Below are positions 8,515 through 18,269 of a DNA stretch of 64,000 nt, piece after piece. The DNA lies in NCBI GenBank assembly GCA_003225295.1, contig QHYZ01000078.1, positions 1 through 64,000 of the forward strand, read 5' to 3'. The translations under genes were made by a program, and so were the position numbers. Source of the DNA: Acidobacteriota bacterium (GTDB lineage Bacteria > Acidobacteriota > Terriglobia > Acidiferrales > UBA7541). Every line of letters starts with the position of its first letter. Position 1 is the stretch's first letter. Below the pieces are notes generated by a model. It was not told where the DNA came from. It did not search any database and was given only the letters and a program-made list of their open reading frames with translations.

Positions 8515-10275
8515 ATGAGTGTAGCAGCCTTAACCGAACTCGACGAACGGCACAGTCGCGAAGCCATCGAAGCTGAGATCGTCCGTTTTGAACAGCGCGT
8601 CCGAGAGCTTCAGAGCGGCGCCATCACACCGGAACAATTTCGCCCCTTTCGCTTGAAGCACGGTACCTATGGCCAACGACAGCCGGGCTTCCAGATGCTG
8701 CGTGTCAAGATTGCGGCGGGAGTGCTCGTGCCCGCGCAGCTTCGCATCTTGGCGGTTATTGCCAACGAATACTCGACCGGGCGTGGCCACTTGACCACGC
8801 GCGAAAACATTCAATTCCATTTCGTGAAACTCGAAAACGTGGGCGCCGCCATGCGCTTGCTGGCCGACGCGGGCCTCACCACCCGCGAAGCTTGCGGTAA
8901 CACGGTGCGCAACGTGACGGCGTGCCCGTTGGCCGGCATTTGCCCCGGTGAAGCGTTCGACGTCACCCCTTACGCTTTGGGGGTCTCACGCTACCTCTTG
9001 CGCCATCCCGATTTTCACGACTTGCCACGCAAGTTCAAGATCGCTTTCTCAGGTTGCGAAAACGATGGCGATTGCGCCGTTGCCGGAATCCATGACGTGG
9101 GCCTCATTGCGCAAGTGCGGGGCAGCAACGGCACGTCGCGGCGCGGCTTCAAGGTTCTCGTCGGCGGCGGACTGGGTAGCTTGCCCACGGAGGCCGCGGT
9201 GCTCACCGATTTCCTGCCGGAAGAAGAGCTGCTCCCCACCATCGAGGCCGTTCTAAGGGTTTTCACGGAAACGGGGAACCGCAAGAACAAACTCATGGCG
9301 CGATTGAAATTCGTCTTGCGCGCAAAAGGGATAGAAGAATTCCGCCGTCTGGTGGCGGACAAGCGCAAAGTCTCCGAGGCTCCGGCAGAAGCATTTGTGG
9401 TGCCTTCTCCTATCAAGCAGTCGCTGGTTGCCATCGCGCCGACGCCTTTATCTTTCTCGGAGGCTGAACCGCCAAGCGATCCGGAATACGATCGCTGGGC
9501 CGAGCACAATCTGATGTCCCAGCGCCAGGCCGGATTCGGAGCCGTGTGGGTCAAACTTCCCGCGGGTACGCTGCACAGCAATCAAATGCGCGGCCTGGCC
9601 GATGTTCTGGAAAAGAACGACCTTACCGGCGTGCGAATTGCCGTCAACCAGGATCTCGTCATTCCCTGGGTTCCCTTTGACCGTGTGCGCGCGACCTACG
9701 AGGGGCTTCTCGCATTGGACCTAGTCACTCCCGGAGCGCGCACCATCTCCGACGTGACAGGCTGCCCGGGGGCGACCACGTGCAATTTGGGAATCACGCG
9801 ATCTCTTACATTGGCCGAAGTGCTTTCGCGCGAGTTGGAGGGTTACAGCGATCCCGAAATCCAAAAGCTACGCATCAAGGTCAGTGGCTGCCCCAATTCC
9901 TGCGGGCATCATCACATTGCCGACATCGGTTTCTACGGCAACGCCAGGAAGATTGGTGAACAGCAGGCTCCTTACTATCAGCTGCTGCTTGGCGGCAAAG
10001 TGAACTCCGATGGTGTGCGCTTTGGCCGTCAAATCATGGCCGTGCCGGTGCGGCCCATCCCGCGGATCATTCGCGAGCTCCTGACTTTCTATCAGGCGGA
10101 CCGCCAACTGGCTGAATCGTTTACCGCCTGGGTGTCGCGCACGCCTGATAAGACCATCAAGGACCGGCTCAGGCCTTGGGCAGAGGTGACTCCGGCAACA
10201 GCGGATCTCTTCCTGGACTGGGGCGACACGGAAACGTATTCCTTGAAGTTGGGCCGCGGCGAGTGCGTGGCATGA
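8515..10275 (+). CDS. Siroheme-dependent sulfite or nitrite reductase (ferredoxin type)
   Basis: 586 aa. Single-chain assimilatory reductase with two related halves. The C-terminal half has the siroheme/[4Fe-4S] cysteines: CPGATTC (C-x5-C) and CPNSC (C-x3-C) in KVSGCPNSCGHHHIADIG. The N-terminal half has the pseudo-symmetric block FSGCENDGDCAVAGIHDVG. Ferredoxin-nitrite and ferredoxin-sulfite reductases cannot be told apart safely by eye. ATG 8515 is used; an in-frame TTG at 8500 precedes it. It overlaps cobA by ATGA, so the enzyme and siroheme synthesis are co-translated. Regulation by the upstream leader terminator is likely. Confidence 0.88.
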   Translation: MSVAALTELDERHSREAIEAEIVRFEQRVRELQSGAITPEQFRPFRLKHGTYGQRQPGFQMLRVKIAAGVLVPAQLRILAVIANEYSTGRGHLTTRENIQFHFVKLENVGAAMRLLADAGLTTREACGNTVRNVTACPLAGICPGEAFDVTPYALGVSRYLLRHPDFHDLPRKFKIAFSGCENDGDCAVAGIHDVGLIAQVRGSNGTSRRGFKVLVGGGLGSLPTEAAVLTDFLPEEELLPTIEAVLRVFTETGNRKNKLMARLKFVLRAKGIEEFRRLVADKRKVSEAPAEAFVVPSPIKQSLVAIAPTPLSFSEAEPPSDPEYDRWAEHNLMSQRQAGFGAVWVKLPAGTLHSNQMRGLADVLEKNDLTGVRIAVNQDLVIPWVPFDRVRATYEGLLALDLVTPGARTISDVTGCPGATTCNLGITRSLTLAEVLSRELEGYSDPEIQKLRIKVSGCPNSCGHHHIADIGFYGNARKIGEQQAPYYQLLLGGKVNSDGVRFGRQIMAVPVRPIPRIIRELLTFYQADRQLAESFTAWVSRTPDKTIKDRLRPWAEVTPATADLFLDWGDTETYSLKLGRGECVA

Positions 10276-11048
10276 GGGGCAAGGTTTATCTTATTGGGGC
10301 GGGACCGGGCGATCCCGAGTTGCTCACCTTGAAGGCGGCGCGACTGCTCGCCGTCGCCAACGTTGTCCTGCACGACGCGCTCGTCAGCGATGCTGTTTTG
10401 GCCATGATTTCTCCGGCCGCCGAGCTCATCAACGTGGGCAAGCGCGCCGGTCAGAAACTTCTCACACAGGATGAAATCAACGCCCTCCTGGTTTCCCATG
10501 GCCGGACACGCCCAGGTGTTGTCCGCTTGAAAGGCGGAGACCCGTCGATCTTTGGCCGCGCCGGGGAAGAAATCGACGCCCTTCGTAAGGGTGGAATTGA
10601 TTACGAAATCGTTCCGGGCATCAGCGCTGCATTGGGGGCTACCGCGGCGGCGGGAATTTCGCTCACCGATCGCCGGGTAGCCTCGCAGATTCTCATAACT
10701 ACGTTCTCGCGCGGAACCGATGGCAGCGCGATGGATTGGGGCTGCGTCACTAGCACAACCACGCTGGTTCTATACATGCCCGGCGCGGATTATGCCGAGG
10801 TTTCAGAACGTTTGCTCGGGGGTGGACTTCCGGCGGACCTTCCGTGTGTGATCGTCTCCCAGGCGACGAGGTCTCAACAGCAAGTGCGCTGGTCGAGTGT
10901 CGTGCGCCTCGCCAGCGAAGAAAGACTTCCGGCTCCCGCTCTGTTGATTGTCGGCCGCGTGGCGTCACACGAAGTTGCCGAAGGCAGCGCGCATTTCCGG
11001 GGCACCAATCGGAGAGATTCAGCGGTCGAACAAACATCGCTGATTTAG
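10272..11048 (+). CDS. cobA: Uroporphyrinogen-III C-methyltransferase
   Basis: 258 aa. Methylates uroporphyrinogen III at C2 and C7 using SAM to give precorrin-2, the precursor of siroheme needed by the reductase encoded just upstream. Family blocks are VYLIGAGPGDPELLTLKAA at the N-terminus, VRLKGGDPSIFGRAGEE, and VVPGISAA-like IVPGISAALGATAAAGI. It is a stand-alone methyltransferase without the dehydrogenase/ferrochelatase domain of CysG, so those steps must be encoded elsewhere. ATG 10272 overlaps the upstream stop (ATGA). Convergent with the arginase-like gene. Confidence 0.93.
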   Translation: MRGKVYLIGAGPGDPELLTLKAARLLAVANVVLHDALVSDAVLAMISPAAELINVGKRAGQKLLTQDEINALLVSHGRTRPGVVRLKGGDPSIFGRAGEEIDALRKGGIDYEIVPGISAALGATAAAGISLTDRRVASQILITTFSRGTDGSAMDWGCVTSTTTLVLYMPGADYAEVSERLLGGGLPADLPCVIVSQATRSQQQVRWSSVVRLASEERLPAPALLIVGRVASHEVAEGSAHFRGTNRRDSAVEQTSLI

Positions 11049-11085
11049 ATCAAGCACGCGTATCAGTGCAGCAGGCGTGAGTCCC

Positions 11086-12078
11086 TTATTCGTTTCTCCG
11101 CTGCTGCACACCCTTCACTGCTCCGAGAATCAAATTGTAGGCCGCTTGCCGCGAGACGCCGGCTTTATCTCGGTCATCGAATGGTGTTGAAGCCACACCG
11201 AGGGCGGCCACCTTTTCGTACTTGAACATTTCCGTCAAAGCAGCAGCCAACTCGATACTCGTCGGCCCTCCGGGAACAGCGAGCGGATGGCCAGGCACTT
11301 CGCGCGGATCGAGTGCGTCCATGTCGATGTGGATGTAAATCACATCCGTTGTTTCCGAGAGCCGCTTCATCTCGCGGTGCAAGTTCGCCGAGCGCGTGCG
11401 CACGTCCTCCAATGTGAGTTGCTGAATGTCGGAGCGGTCGAGAAGCTCCTGCTCGAGCGGGTCGGTGTCGCGCACACACATCTCGACGATGTGGCGCGTC
11501 GGCACGGCGGGCTCCAGACCGGCCTTGATCCGCATCCGCGTGAGGCATTGCCCGGCGGCGATGGCGACGGGCATCCCTCCCAGCATGCCGCTCAGCGTAG
11601 TCTCGGGAGTGTTGAAATCGCCGTGGGCATCGATGAAGACCATCGCGACGCGCAGAGGTCTTGCGGTGGGGCCGGAATGTTGCAACCCGCTGAGCATTCC
11701 AAGAATGCCGTTGCAGTTGGCGAGGAGTCCGACGGGAAGATATCCGCTGCGCCGCCCTTCGGAGACCAACTTCGCAAGATCGCCGCTGGCCAGCGCGAGG
11801 TGGTTCCAAGAGCCGTAGGCCTTTTCCTCGTCGGCGGTCAACGCCACGGTGGAGATTTGTTTTGTCTGGACACCGTGGTCTTCAAGCAGCTTCAGAATTC
11901 CGCCTTGTTCCAGGTAGTCAGGTCCACGAGAAACATCAGGCACATTGCGTTCACCCACATAAGGCATCTTGACGATGGCCACCCGAATGGGAGTGGCATT
12001 GCCTTCTTTGCTTTGCGCGCAAGGGACCACCAGAAGTGGCATAAGACTCGCAAGCAGCCGACTACAGCGTTTCATCAT
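11086..12078 (-). CDS. Exported arginase/agmatinase-superfamily protein
   Basis: 330 aa. Ureohydrolase fold. An N-terminal signal peptide (residues 1-23) predicts export, unusual for arginases. Metal-site blocks are VFIDAHGDFNTP (Asp, His, Asp) and IHIDMDALDP (two Asp). The first block, normally GGDHS, reads LANCNGILG, so the usual His ligand appears to be Cys. The rest of the fold is full length. The substrate cannot be assigned: arginase, agmatinase or a relative is possible. It lies downstream of mdh and icd on the same strand (65 nt after mdh). Confidence 0.8.
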   Translation of the reverse strand: MMKRCSRLLASLMPLLVVPCAQSKEGNATPIRVAIVKMPYVGERNVPDVSRGPDYLEQGGILKLLEDHGVQTKQISTVALTADEEKAYGSWNHLALASGDLAKLVSEGRRSGYLPVGLLANCNGILGMLSGLQHSGPTARPLRVAMVFIDAHGDFNTPETTLSGMLGGMPVAIAAGQCLTRMRIKAGLEPAVPTRHIVEMCVRDTDPLEQELLDRSDIQQLTLEDVRTRSANLHREMKRLSETTDVIYIHIDMDALDPREVPGHPLAVPGGPTSIELAAALTEMFKYEKVAALGVASTPFDDRDKAGVSRQAAYNLILGAVKGVQQRRNE

Positions 12079-12143
12079 GGTCTTCCCGGCGATCGCTGTG
12101 CTCCGAAACTCTGCGCCCTCGCTGTTAAATCTCTTCTCCGAAA

Positions 12144-13085
12144 TTACAGCCCCAGCACCGTCACCAACTCTCGCACCGACACCGACGACTTCTGCAACGC
12201 CGTGTTTTCCTCCGCCGTCAGCTTGATTTGAATGATCTCCTCAATGCCCTTGGCGCCCAGTTTCACTGGCACGCCGACGAACAGTCCTTTGATCCCGTAC
12301 TCTCCGTCAAGATACGCAGCGCAGGGTAGAATCTTCTTCTTGTCCTTCAGAATCGCTTCCACCATCTCGACCGCCGCAGCCGATGGCGCGTAGTATGCCG
12401 AGCCGGTTTTCAGCAAATTCACGATCTCAGCGCCGCCTTTGCGTGTGCGATCCACGATGGCGTCGATGCGCTCCTTCGGCAAAAGATCGGGGAGGGGAAT
12501 TCCCGCCACCGTCGAATAGCGCGGCAGCGGCACCATGTCGTCCCCATGACCGCCCAGCACGAACGAGTGCACGTTTTCCACGCTGACCTTGCATTCCATG
12601 GCCACGAACGTGCTCATGCGCGCCGAGTCCAACACGCCCGCCATTCCGAGCACGCGGTTTTTCGGGAAACCGCTGACCTTGAGCGCCGCCTGCGCCATGG
12701 CATCCAGCGGATTCGTCACCACAATGATGATGCAGTTCGGCGAGTGTTTCACGATCTGCTCGACGACGGCCTTCACCACTTCGTAGTTGGCCTTCAGCAA
12801 ATCGTCCCGGCTCATTCCCGGCTTGCGGGGAAATCCTGCGGTGATCACCACCACGTCACTCCCAGCCGTCGAGGAATAATCACCGCTCGCCGTGGAAACG
12901 CCGGTGGCACGAGAATCCGCCCGGGTGATCGGCTCGGATTCCATCATATCCAGAGCTTTGCCCGCAGGCGGCCCGTCCAAAATGTCGGTCAGCACCACGT
13001 CGGCCAGCTCGCGATCCACGATCCGCTGCGCGGTGGTCGATCCCACAAAGCCGCCCCCCACTACGGTCACCTTTTTCCTGCTCAT
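12144..13085 (-). CDS. mdh: Malate dehydrogenase (LDH-like)
   Basis: 313 aa. NAD-dependent oxidation of malate to oxaloacetate in the TCA cycle. The Rossmann loop is [10 protein letters not shown]. The substrate loop [15 protein letters not shown] carries the Arg typical of malate, not lactate, specificity. The catalytic His is in [12 protein letters not shown] and TNPLDAM is the conserved NAD-side block. ATG 13085 has an AAGGAG upstream; six extra residues from an upstream in-frame start are not conserved. It lies 55 nt downstream of icd in the same direction, so co-transcription is likely. Confidence 0.95.
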   Translation of the reverse strand: MSRKKVTVVGGGFVGSTTAQRIVDRELADVVLTDILDGPPAGKALDMMESEPITRADSRATGVSTASGDYSSTAGSDVVVITAGFPRKPGMSRDDLLKANYEVVKAVVEQIVKHSPNCIIIVVTNPLDAMAQAALKVSGFPKNRVLGMAGVLDSARMSTFVAMECKVSVENVHSFVLGGHGDDMVPLPRYSTVAGIPLPDLLPKERIDAIVDRTRKGGAEIVNLLKTGSAYYAPSAAAVEMVEAILKDKKKILPCAAYLDGEYGIKGLFVGVPVKLGAKGIEEIIQIKLTAEENTALQKSSVSVRELVTVLGL

Positions 13086-13140
13086 GCCGCTCCTTGTCTC
13101 CAACAGAATTCTACTCGGCGAATCCCCTGCGCTCTCCGCG

Positions 13141-14580
13141 TTAGGATATTTGTTCTAACTGGCGGGGCGCACCAGCCCCCTTTATATTTTCAATGATGGA
13201 CGACGCAAAAGCCGACGTGCCGACCTTCGTCGCACCAGGCATCAGCCGCTCAAGGTCGTACGTGACGCGCTTCTGCTGAATGGTGCGCGCGATGCCATCC
13301 TCGATCAGTGTGGCCACTTCCTTCCACCCCAAGAACTCAAACATCATCGCGCCCGAAAGCATTACCGAACTGGGATTGATCACATCCTTGTCCGCATACT
13401 TTGGCGCGGTGCCGTGCGTGGCTTCAAAAACGCCAAACCCATCGCCGATGTTTGAGCCCGGCGCCATGCCGAGTCCGCCCACCTGCGCCGCACATGCATC
13501 CGACAGATAGTCTCCATTCAAATTGGAAGTCGCCAATACGCTGTATTCATCCGCGCGCATCAACACTTGCTGAAACACGGAATCGGCGATGCGGTCATTG
13601 ATCATCAGTTTATGCTTCCACTGTCCCTTGCCATGCGTCGCGTAAATCGAGTCGAGCGTCCCCTGCACTTCGGCGTAGACTGTTTTCCGGAACGCATCCG
13701 TGGCCTGTTCCAGTCCCGGCTCGATCATCGCCGCGTTCTGCTCCACGCTAAGCGCAGCATTCTTGTCGAGATTGTCGACGATCCAGCTTTCGCGCTCGGT
13801 GATCGTCTGCGCGCGGAACTCCTCGCGCGCCAGTTCATAGCCCCAATCTCGGAATGCGCCTTCGGTAAATTTCTGGATGTTCCCTTTGTGGACCAGCGTC
13901 ACGCTCTTCCGCTTGTTGGCGAGTGCGTACTTGATGGCGCGCCGCACCAGCCTTTTCGTCCCCGTGGGAGAAATGGGCTTGATGCCCACTCCGGAATCCC
14001 AGCGTATCTGCTTCTTCCCATCCTTCAGCATCTCGTTGTTCAGAAATTCCAGCAGCTTCTTGACTTCTGGCGAACCGGATTTCCACTCGATCCCGATGTA
14101 CACGTCCTCGGTATTCTCCCGGAAAATGAATACGTTCATTTTTTCCGGCTCGCGCACCGGAGAAGGCACGCCCGTAAAATAACGGACCGGCCGCTCGCAG
14201 GAATACAGATCCAGGATCTGCCGCAGCGCCACGTTCAACGAACGAATGCCCCCGCCCACGGGAGTCGTCAGCGGCCCCTTGATGGCCACGCGAAAATCCC
14301 GAATGGCATCAACGGTATCGCCCGGGAGCCACTCATGGAAGGCTTTGAAGGCCTTCTCGCCAGCGAAAACTTCGAACCACGCCACGCGCCGCTTCCCGCC
14401 GTAGGCGTGCTCCACCGCCGCGTCGAACACCCGCCGTGACGCCTTCCAGATGTCCCGTCCCGTCCCATCCCCTTCGATGAACGGAATAACTGGCGCGTCG
14501 GGCACTTGCAGCTCGCCGCGGCTGTAACCTATCGGCTGGCCATCGGAGGGAACAGCCGTCCCGTTATAAGAACTCTTCAT
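13141..14580 (-). CDS. icd: Isocitrate dehydrogenase, NADP-type
   Basis: 479 aa. Oxidative decarboxylation of isocitrate to 2-oxoglutarate. Recognisable blocks are [16 protein letters not shown] near the N-terminus, [25 protein letters not shown] and the cofactor-region [15 protein letters not shown]. It is longer than the roughly 416-residue Escherichia coli enzyme because of extra sequence between these blocks, including [20 protein letters not shown], as in cyanobacterial-type Icd. ATG 14580 has an AAGGAG with 8-nt spacing; a GTG two codons upstream is less well placed. First gene of icd-mdh-arginase-like. Confidence 0.94.
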   Translation of the reverse strand: MKSSYNGTAVPSDGQPIGYSRGELQVPDAPVIPFIEGDGTGRDIWKASRRVFDAAVEHAYGGKRRVAWFEVFAGEKAFKAFHEWLPGDTVDAIRDFRVAIKGPLTTPVGGGIRSLNVALRQILDLYSCERPVRYFTGVPSPVREPEKMNVFIFRENTEDVYIGIEWKSGSPEVKKLLEFLNNEMLKDGKKQIRWDSGVGIKPISPTGTKRLVRRAIKYALANKRKSVTLVHKGNIQKFTEGAFRDWGYELAREEFRAQTITERESWIVDNLDKNAALSVEQNAAMIEPGLEQATDAFRKTVYAEVQGTLDSIYATHGKGQWKHKLMINDRIADSVFQQVLMRADEYSVLATSNLNGDYLSDACAAQVGGLGMAPGSNIGDGFGVFEATHGTAPKYADKDVINPSSVMLSGAMMFEFLGWKEVATLIEDGIARTIQQKRVTYDLERLMPGATKVGTSAFASSIIENIKGAGAPRQLEQIS

Positions 14581-14586
14581 GAACAC

Positions 14587-15067
14587 GGCTCCTTGGAATA
14601 GGCTCGACTGCTCTAGTGGCGTGCGAGGTAAGGGGTGTACCGCGCCGCTACAACCACGTCATAACCCAGCAGCCTCGGGTGAACTGGAGAAGATATCACA
14701 CTCACTCAGGTGGAGAGTATAATCGCACTCGATGGCAGTGGCTTATCGGTCTCCGGAGAGGGCGCTCCCGAGAAAGCTTCCTGTCACGGGGCGGGCAGTC
14801 GATATTTTCCGGGATGACCCGCTCTCCGGCGCGGCTTCCGTTGTTTTGCATGGGCACGGGTTGTATACTCGTGGCCGTCCTAGGGGAGCAATTCGGTAAG
14901 CCGTTTGTCGCACAGGCCAGGAAACTTGATCTGAGTTCGTCCAGCGCGGTGGAGAGCATTTTGGAACGCGCCGATGGGCCCAGAATGTTAGAGCCGATCA
15001 CGGGCCGCCGGCAGTTCTGAGTTTTCAGAAGGCTCTGCTGCGCCGGTCCCTGCTGGGGGAGGGTGTT
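14587..15067. other. Divergent intergenic region between icd and korA
   Basis: About 480 nt without a convincing gene. Short open frames here show no family features. It should hold the promoters of icd (minus) and korAB (plus). Candidate plus-strand -10 elements are TATAAT at 14718-14723 and TATACT at 14864-14869. No clear hairpin terminator was seen. Confidence 0.5.
14841..14869 (+). promoter_or_regulatory. Possible promoter of the kor operon
   Basis: TTGTTT (14841-14846) and TATACT (14864-14869) with 17-nt spacing. The -35 is weak. A second possibility is ATCACA (14695-14700) with TATAAT (14718-14723). Either would give a long untranslated leader of 190 nt or more before korA. Confidence 0.35.
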
Positions 15068-16858
15068 ATGCAGCAGACCTTCGCTGTCGGTATCGGAGGC
15101 GCGGCCGGTCAAGGTGTAGCTACGCCGGGAGACATTTTCGCGAAGATCTTCAGCCGGCGGGGTCTTCACCTGAATGCCTACAACGCCTATCAATCCATCA
15201 TTCGCGGCGGCCATACTTTTCTGACCATTCGTACGGGGCCGGGAAAGGTCACCAACATGGGTGACGGGACCGACCTGCTCATTCCTCTCAACCAAGACAG
15301 CATGGACCGTCACTTGAAGTTGCTCACTGCCGGAGCTGCCTGTATCTACAATGCCGACACGGTCAAGCCGGGCTCCCCCGCTGACGGCGTGCAGCTCTGC
15401 CCTCTTCCCGTTTCCGTGTTGGCCGACATCACACGAAACAAAGTCGCGCAGAACACGCTCGCAATCGGTGCCGGCCTGCACATGATGGGCATCGGTTTCT
15501 CCGCGTTAGAGGAAGTCCTCCGGGAACAGTTCAAGAAAAAAGGCGATGCCGTGGTGGCTGAAAACATCGGTGTCGCGCGTGCCGGCTACGATTATGCGGC
15601 CGCGCACTTCACCGCTTTCCCGAATGCGCTCCCCAAAACTGAACACCGCTACGCGATCCTGAGCGGCAACGTTGCGATGGCCATGGGCGGCGCCGCGGCG
15701 GGCGTAAAATTCTATTGCGCCTACCCGATGAGTCCTTCGACTGGCGTTCTACACTGGATGGCGGCGCATGCGCGCAAAGCTGGCATAATGGTCCGGCAGG
15801 TGGAGGACGAGATCGGCGTTATCAATATGGCCATCGGCGCAGCCCATGCCGGCGTCCGCGCCATGTGCGCTACCTCAGGTGGCGGCTTCGCTTTGATGAG
15901 CGAGGGTCTTGGCATGTCCGCCATGATCGAAACGCCCGTGGTGGTCATCAATTGCCAGCGAGCCGGCCCGTCCACCGGCGTTCCTACCAAGACCGAGCAG
16001 GGCGACCTGTGGCAAATGCTGGGGGCCGCTTTTGGCGACTATCCCAGGGTGATCGCCGCTCCGCTGGACATCGGCGACTGCTTCAAGCTCATCCCCGAGA
16101 TATTTAACATTGCCGACCGCTTCCAGTGCCCGGGCCTGGTGCTTTGCGATCTGCTGCTTTCAGAAGGCAGGCTGAGCGTAGAACCCAAGGAACTGGATTT
16201 CAGCCCGCCAATCGATCGCGGAGAGCTCATCACAACCAATGGAGCTACCCCCGACGTCGGCACGAACGGGGATTACAAACGCTACAAGATCACCGCGAGT
16301 GGCATTTCACCACGGGCGATCCCGGGCGTGGCCGGCCACATTCACACGGTGGCCACTGACGAACACATGGAAGACGGCGTGTTGATCAGCGACGAGTTCA
16401 CCAATCCGGTCCAGCGTCGCGCCATGATGGAAAAACGCATGCGCAAGGTGACGGGCATCGAGGCTGCCGTTCCGGCTCCCGCGCTGATGGGTCCCCGTAA
16501 TGCCGATGTGACCTTGATCGGCTGGGGGTCGACGAAAGGGGTGATTGAGGAAGCTTGTGAGATCCTCAATAACCAAGGAATTTCTGCCAATCAGCTGCAG
16601 ATCCGCTGGCTCGTGCCACTGCACGGCGAGGCAATTCTCGAGATTCTAAGAGACTCGCGGCACAGCATCGTGGTGGAGAACAATTACAGCGGGCAATTTG
16701 CGCGCTACTTGCGGAGCGAAACCAGCTTCGTCCCGGACGGTCATATTCGCAAATACGATGGCGAACCCTTCATGCCGCACCACATCGTGGAAGCCGTGAA
16801 GGAACAACTCGCCGGCAAGACGCACCTTTCCGTTCCCATGCACGAGATTATGGTCTGA
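15068..16858 (+). CDS. korA: 2-oxoglutarate:ferredoxin oxidoreductase, fused gamma-alpha subunit
   Basis: 596 aa. CoA-dependent conversion of 2-oxoglutarate to succinyl-CoA with ferredoxin as electron acceptor; reversible in principle. The gamma domain (residues 1-190) shows GIGGAAGQGV and IRGGHTFLTIRTG. The alpha part (from about 197) shows LSGNVAMAMGGAAAGVKF, YPMSPSTGVL, VEDEIGVINMAIGA and QRAGPSTGVPTKTEQGDL, with a C-terminal transketolase-C-like end. ATG 15068 follows GGGGGAGGG. A specific 2-oxoacid cannot be proved by eye; 2-oxoglutarate is favoured because icd and sdh are neighbours. Confidence 0.88.
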   Translation: MQQTFAVGIGGAAGQGVATPGDIFAKIFSRRGLHLNAYNAYQSIIRGGHTFLTIRTGPGKVTNMGDGTDLLIPLNQDSMDRHLKLLTAGAACIYNADTVKPGSPADGVQLCPLPVSVLADITRNKVAQNTLAIGAGLHMMGIGFSALEEVLREQFKKKGDAVVAENIGVARAGYDYAAAHFTAFPNALPKTEHRYAILSGNVAMAMGGAAAGVKFYCAYPMSPSTGVLHWMAAHARKAGIMVRQVEDEIGVINMAIGAAHAGVRAMCATSGGGFALMSEGLGMSAMIETPVVVINCQRAGPSTGVPTKTEQGDLWQMLGAAFGDYPRVIAAPLDIGDCFKLIPEIFNIADRFQCPGLVLCDLLLSEGRLSVEPKELDFSPPIDRGELITTNGATPDVGTNGDYKRYKITASGISPRAIPGVAGHIHTVATDEHMEDGVLISDEFTNPVQRRAMMEKRMRKVTGIEAAVPAPALMGPRNADVTLIGWGSTKGVIEEACEILNNQGISANQLQIRWLVPLHGEAILEILRDSRHSIVVENNYSGQFARYLRSETSFVPDGHIRKYDGEPFMPHHIVEAVKEQLAGKTHLSVPMHEIMV

Positions 16859-16871
16859 GGAGGAGATGCAC

Positions 16872-17768
16872 ATGGCCACAAGCACCCAGCGTGCGAATCA
16901 ACTTACCATGGCCGATATGAAAGGCAGAGTCGACCCCGACTGGTGCCCCGGTTGCGGCGACTTCGGAGTGCTCGCTGCCGTTCAAAAGGCCCTGATCGAG
17001 TTACAGATACCGAACCACAACGTGGTCACGATAAGCGGCATCGGCTGCTCCTCCAACTTCCCTGGCTATATGAATACCTATGGCATGCACACTCTGCACG
17101 GCCGGGCTCTGGCGGTGGCTACCGGTCTAAAGCTCGCCAATCACGGGCTCACTGTGCTGGTGACAGGTGGGGACGGTGACGGATTCGGCATTGGCGGCAA
17201 TCACTTCGTCCATTCCATGCGCCGCAATGTGGACCTGCTTTACGTGGTCATGGATAATCAGATTTACGGCCTGACAACAGGCCAGACCTCTCCGACAAGC
17301 CGCGTTGGCATGAAGACGAAAAGCATGCCCTTCGGCAATATCGAAGCACCGATTAATCCCATTTCCCTGGCTCTGGCCGCAGGCGCCACGTTCGTTGCCC
17401 GCGGTTACAGCGGCGAGCAGAAGCACCTCACGGAACTAATCAAGCAAGGTATCGAGCATCCCGGCTTCTCGTTCCTGGACGTCTTCAGTCCTTGTGTCAC
17501 GTATAATCACGACAATACCTACCAGTGGTTTCGTCCGCGCGTGAAGAAGCTCGAAGACGACTCCGCTCATGACCCTACCAACTGGTTGACCGCCATGGAG
17601 AAATCACTCCTCTGGGGGGACGAGATCCCCATCGGGAAATTCTTCGAGCGCACCGACGTGCCTACCTTGCACGGCGCCGAGCCGGTCCTGGACGATGGCC
17701 CGCTGATCCATCGCGGCCTGCGTGTCCCTACCGATGCGGCTCGCTCGTTCGTCGAAGAGTTAATGTAG
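16872..17768 (+). CDS. korB: 2-oxoglutarate:ferredoxin oxidoreductase, beta subunit
   Basis: 298 aa. Binds thiamine pyrophosphate and one [4Fe-4S] cluster. The cluster cysteines are in DPDWCPGCGDFG, GIGCSSNFPG and FSPCVTYN. The TPP motif is GGDGDGFGIGGNH followed by MDNQIYGLTTGQ. ATG 16872 is preferred over ATG 16866 because the GAGGAGG ribosome-binding site leaves workable spacing only for the former. It follows korA after 13 nt. No ferredoxin-like delta subunit is nearby, so an external ferredoxin must serve. Confidence 0.9.
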   Translation: MATSTQRANQLTMADMKGRVDPDWCPGCGDFGVLAAVQKALIELQIPNHNVVTISGIGCSSNFPGYMNTYGMHTLHGRALAVATGLKLANHGLTVLVTGGDGDGFGIGGNHFVHSMRRNVDLLYVVMDNQIYGLTTGQTSPTSRVGMKTKSMPFGNIEAPINPISLALAAGATFVARGYSGEQKHLTELIKQGIEHPGFSFLDVFSPCVTYNHDNTYQWFRPRVKKLEDDSAHDPTNWLTAMEKSLLWGDEIPIGKFFERTDVPTLHGAEPVLDDGPLIHRGLRVPTDAARSFVEELM

Positions 17769-17906
17769 CCATACGGCCGGCGGTTGCCGCCAGGGCGCTA
17801 ACTCCTCAAACGGTGTTCCTGCGCGCGATTGGTTTTGATGAATGGCATTCCCGGGACCCGACCCGCCACGGGCCGATTCCCATTTCACAATAGAGGAGAG
17901 CAACCC

Positions 17907-18263
17907 ATGATGATGGACTGGAACCAGTACCACAAGGAAATCGGTGCCCGAATCGGCGACCTGATGAAGCTCTCGCCGGACACTGTTCGGGGCTACCAGA
18001 TGCTGTCTGCTGCCGGGTCGAAGACGAATCATCTCGATGAAAAGACGCGCCAGTTGATCTCCCTCGCTGTGGCCGTTACCACTCGCTGCGACGGTTGCAT
18101 TGTGGTGCACACCGACGCGGCGCTGAAAGCGGGCGCCAAGAAAGAAGAGATCGCCGAAGCGCTTGGAGTTGCCGTCGGCATGAACGCCGGCGCAGCGCTG
18201 GTTTATTCCACCCGCGTGCTCGACGCCGTGGACGCAAAGTCGGCGCAGGTCCACGGCGCCTAA
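17907..18263 (+). CDS. AhpD-like carboxymuconolactone decarboxylase family protein
   Basis: 118 aa, one CMD domain. The motif TTRCDGCIVVHTDAALKAG has the CxxC plus His arrangement of AhpD-type thiol-disulfide proteins, which suggests a peroxidase-linked redox role and not muconolactone chemistry. Start ATG 17907 has GAGGAGAG upstream; an in-frame ATG at 17829 is not supported by homology. It lies 138 nt downstream of korB, where it might protect the oxygen-sensitive enzyme, but this is inference. Convergent with the inositol-phosphate synthase, 6 nt apart. Confidence 0.85.
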   Translation: MMMDWNQYHKEIGARIGDLMKLSPDTVRGYQMLSAAGSKTNHLDEKTRQLISLAVAVTTRCDGCIVVHTDAALKAGAKKEEIAEALGVAVGMNAGAALVYSTRVLDAVDAKSAQVHGA

Positions 18264-18269
18264 CGCGGA

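Noticed and set aside
14616-15020. Possible 134-residue gene between icd and korA
   Set aside because: No family features, no good ribosome-binding site, and it covers the likely promoters of both flanking operons.
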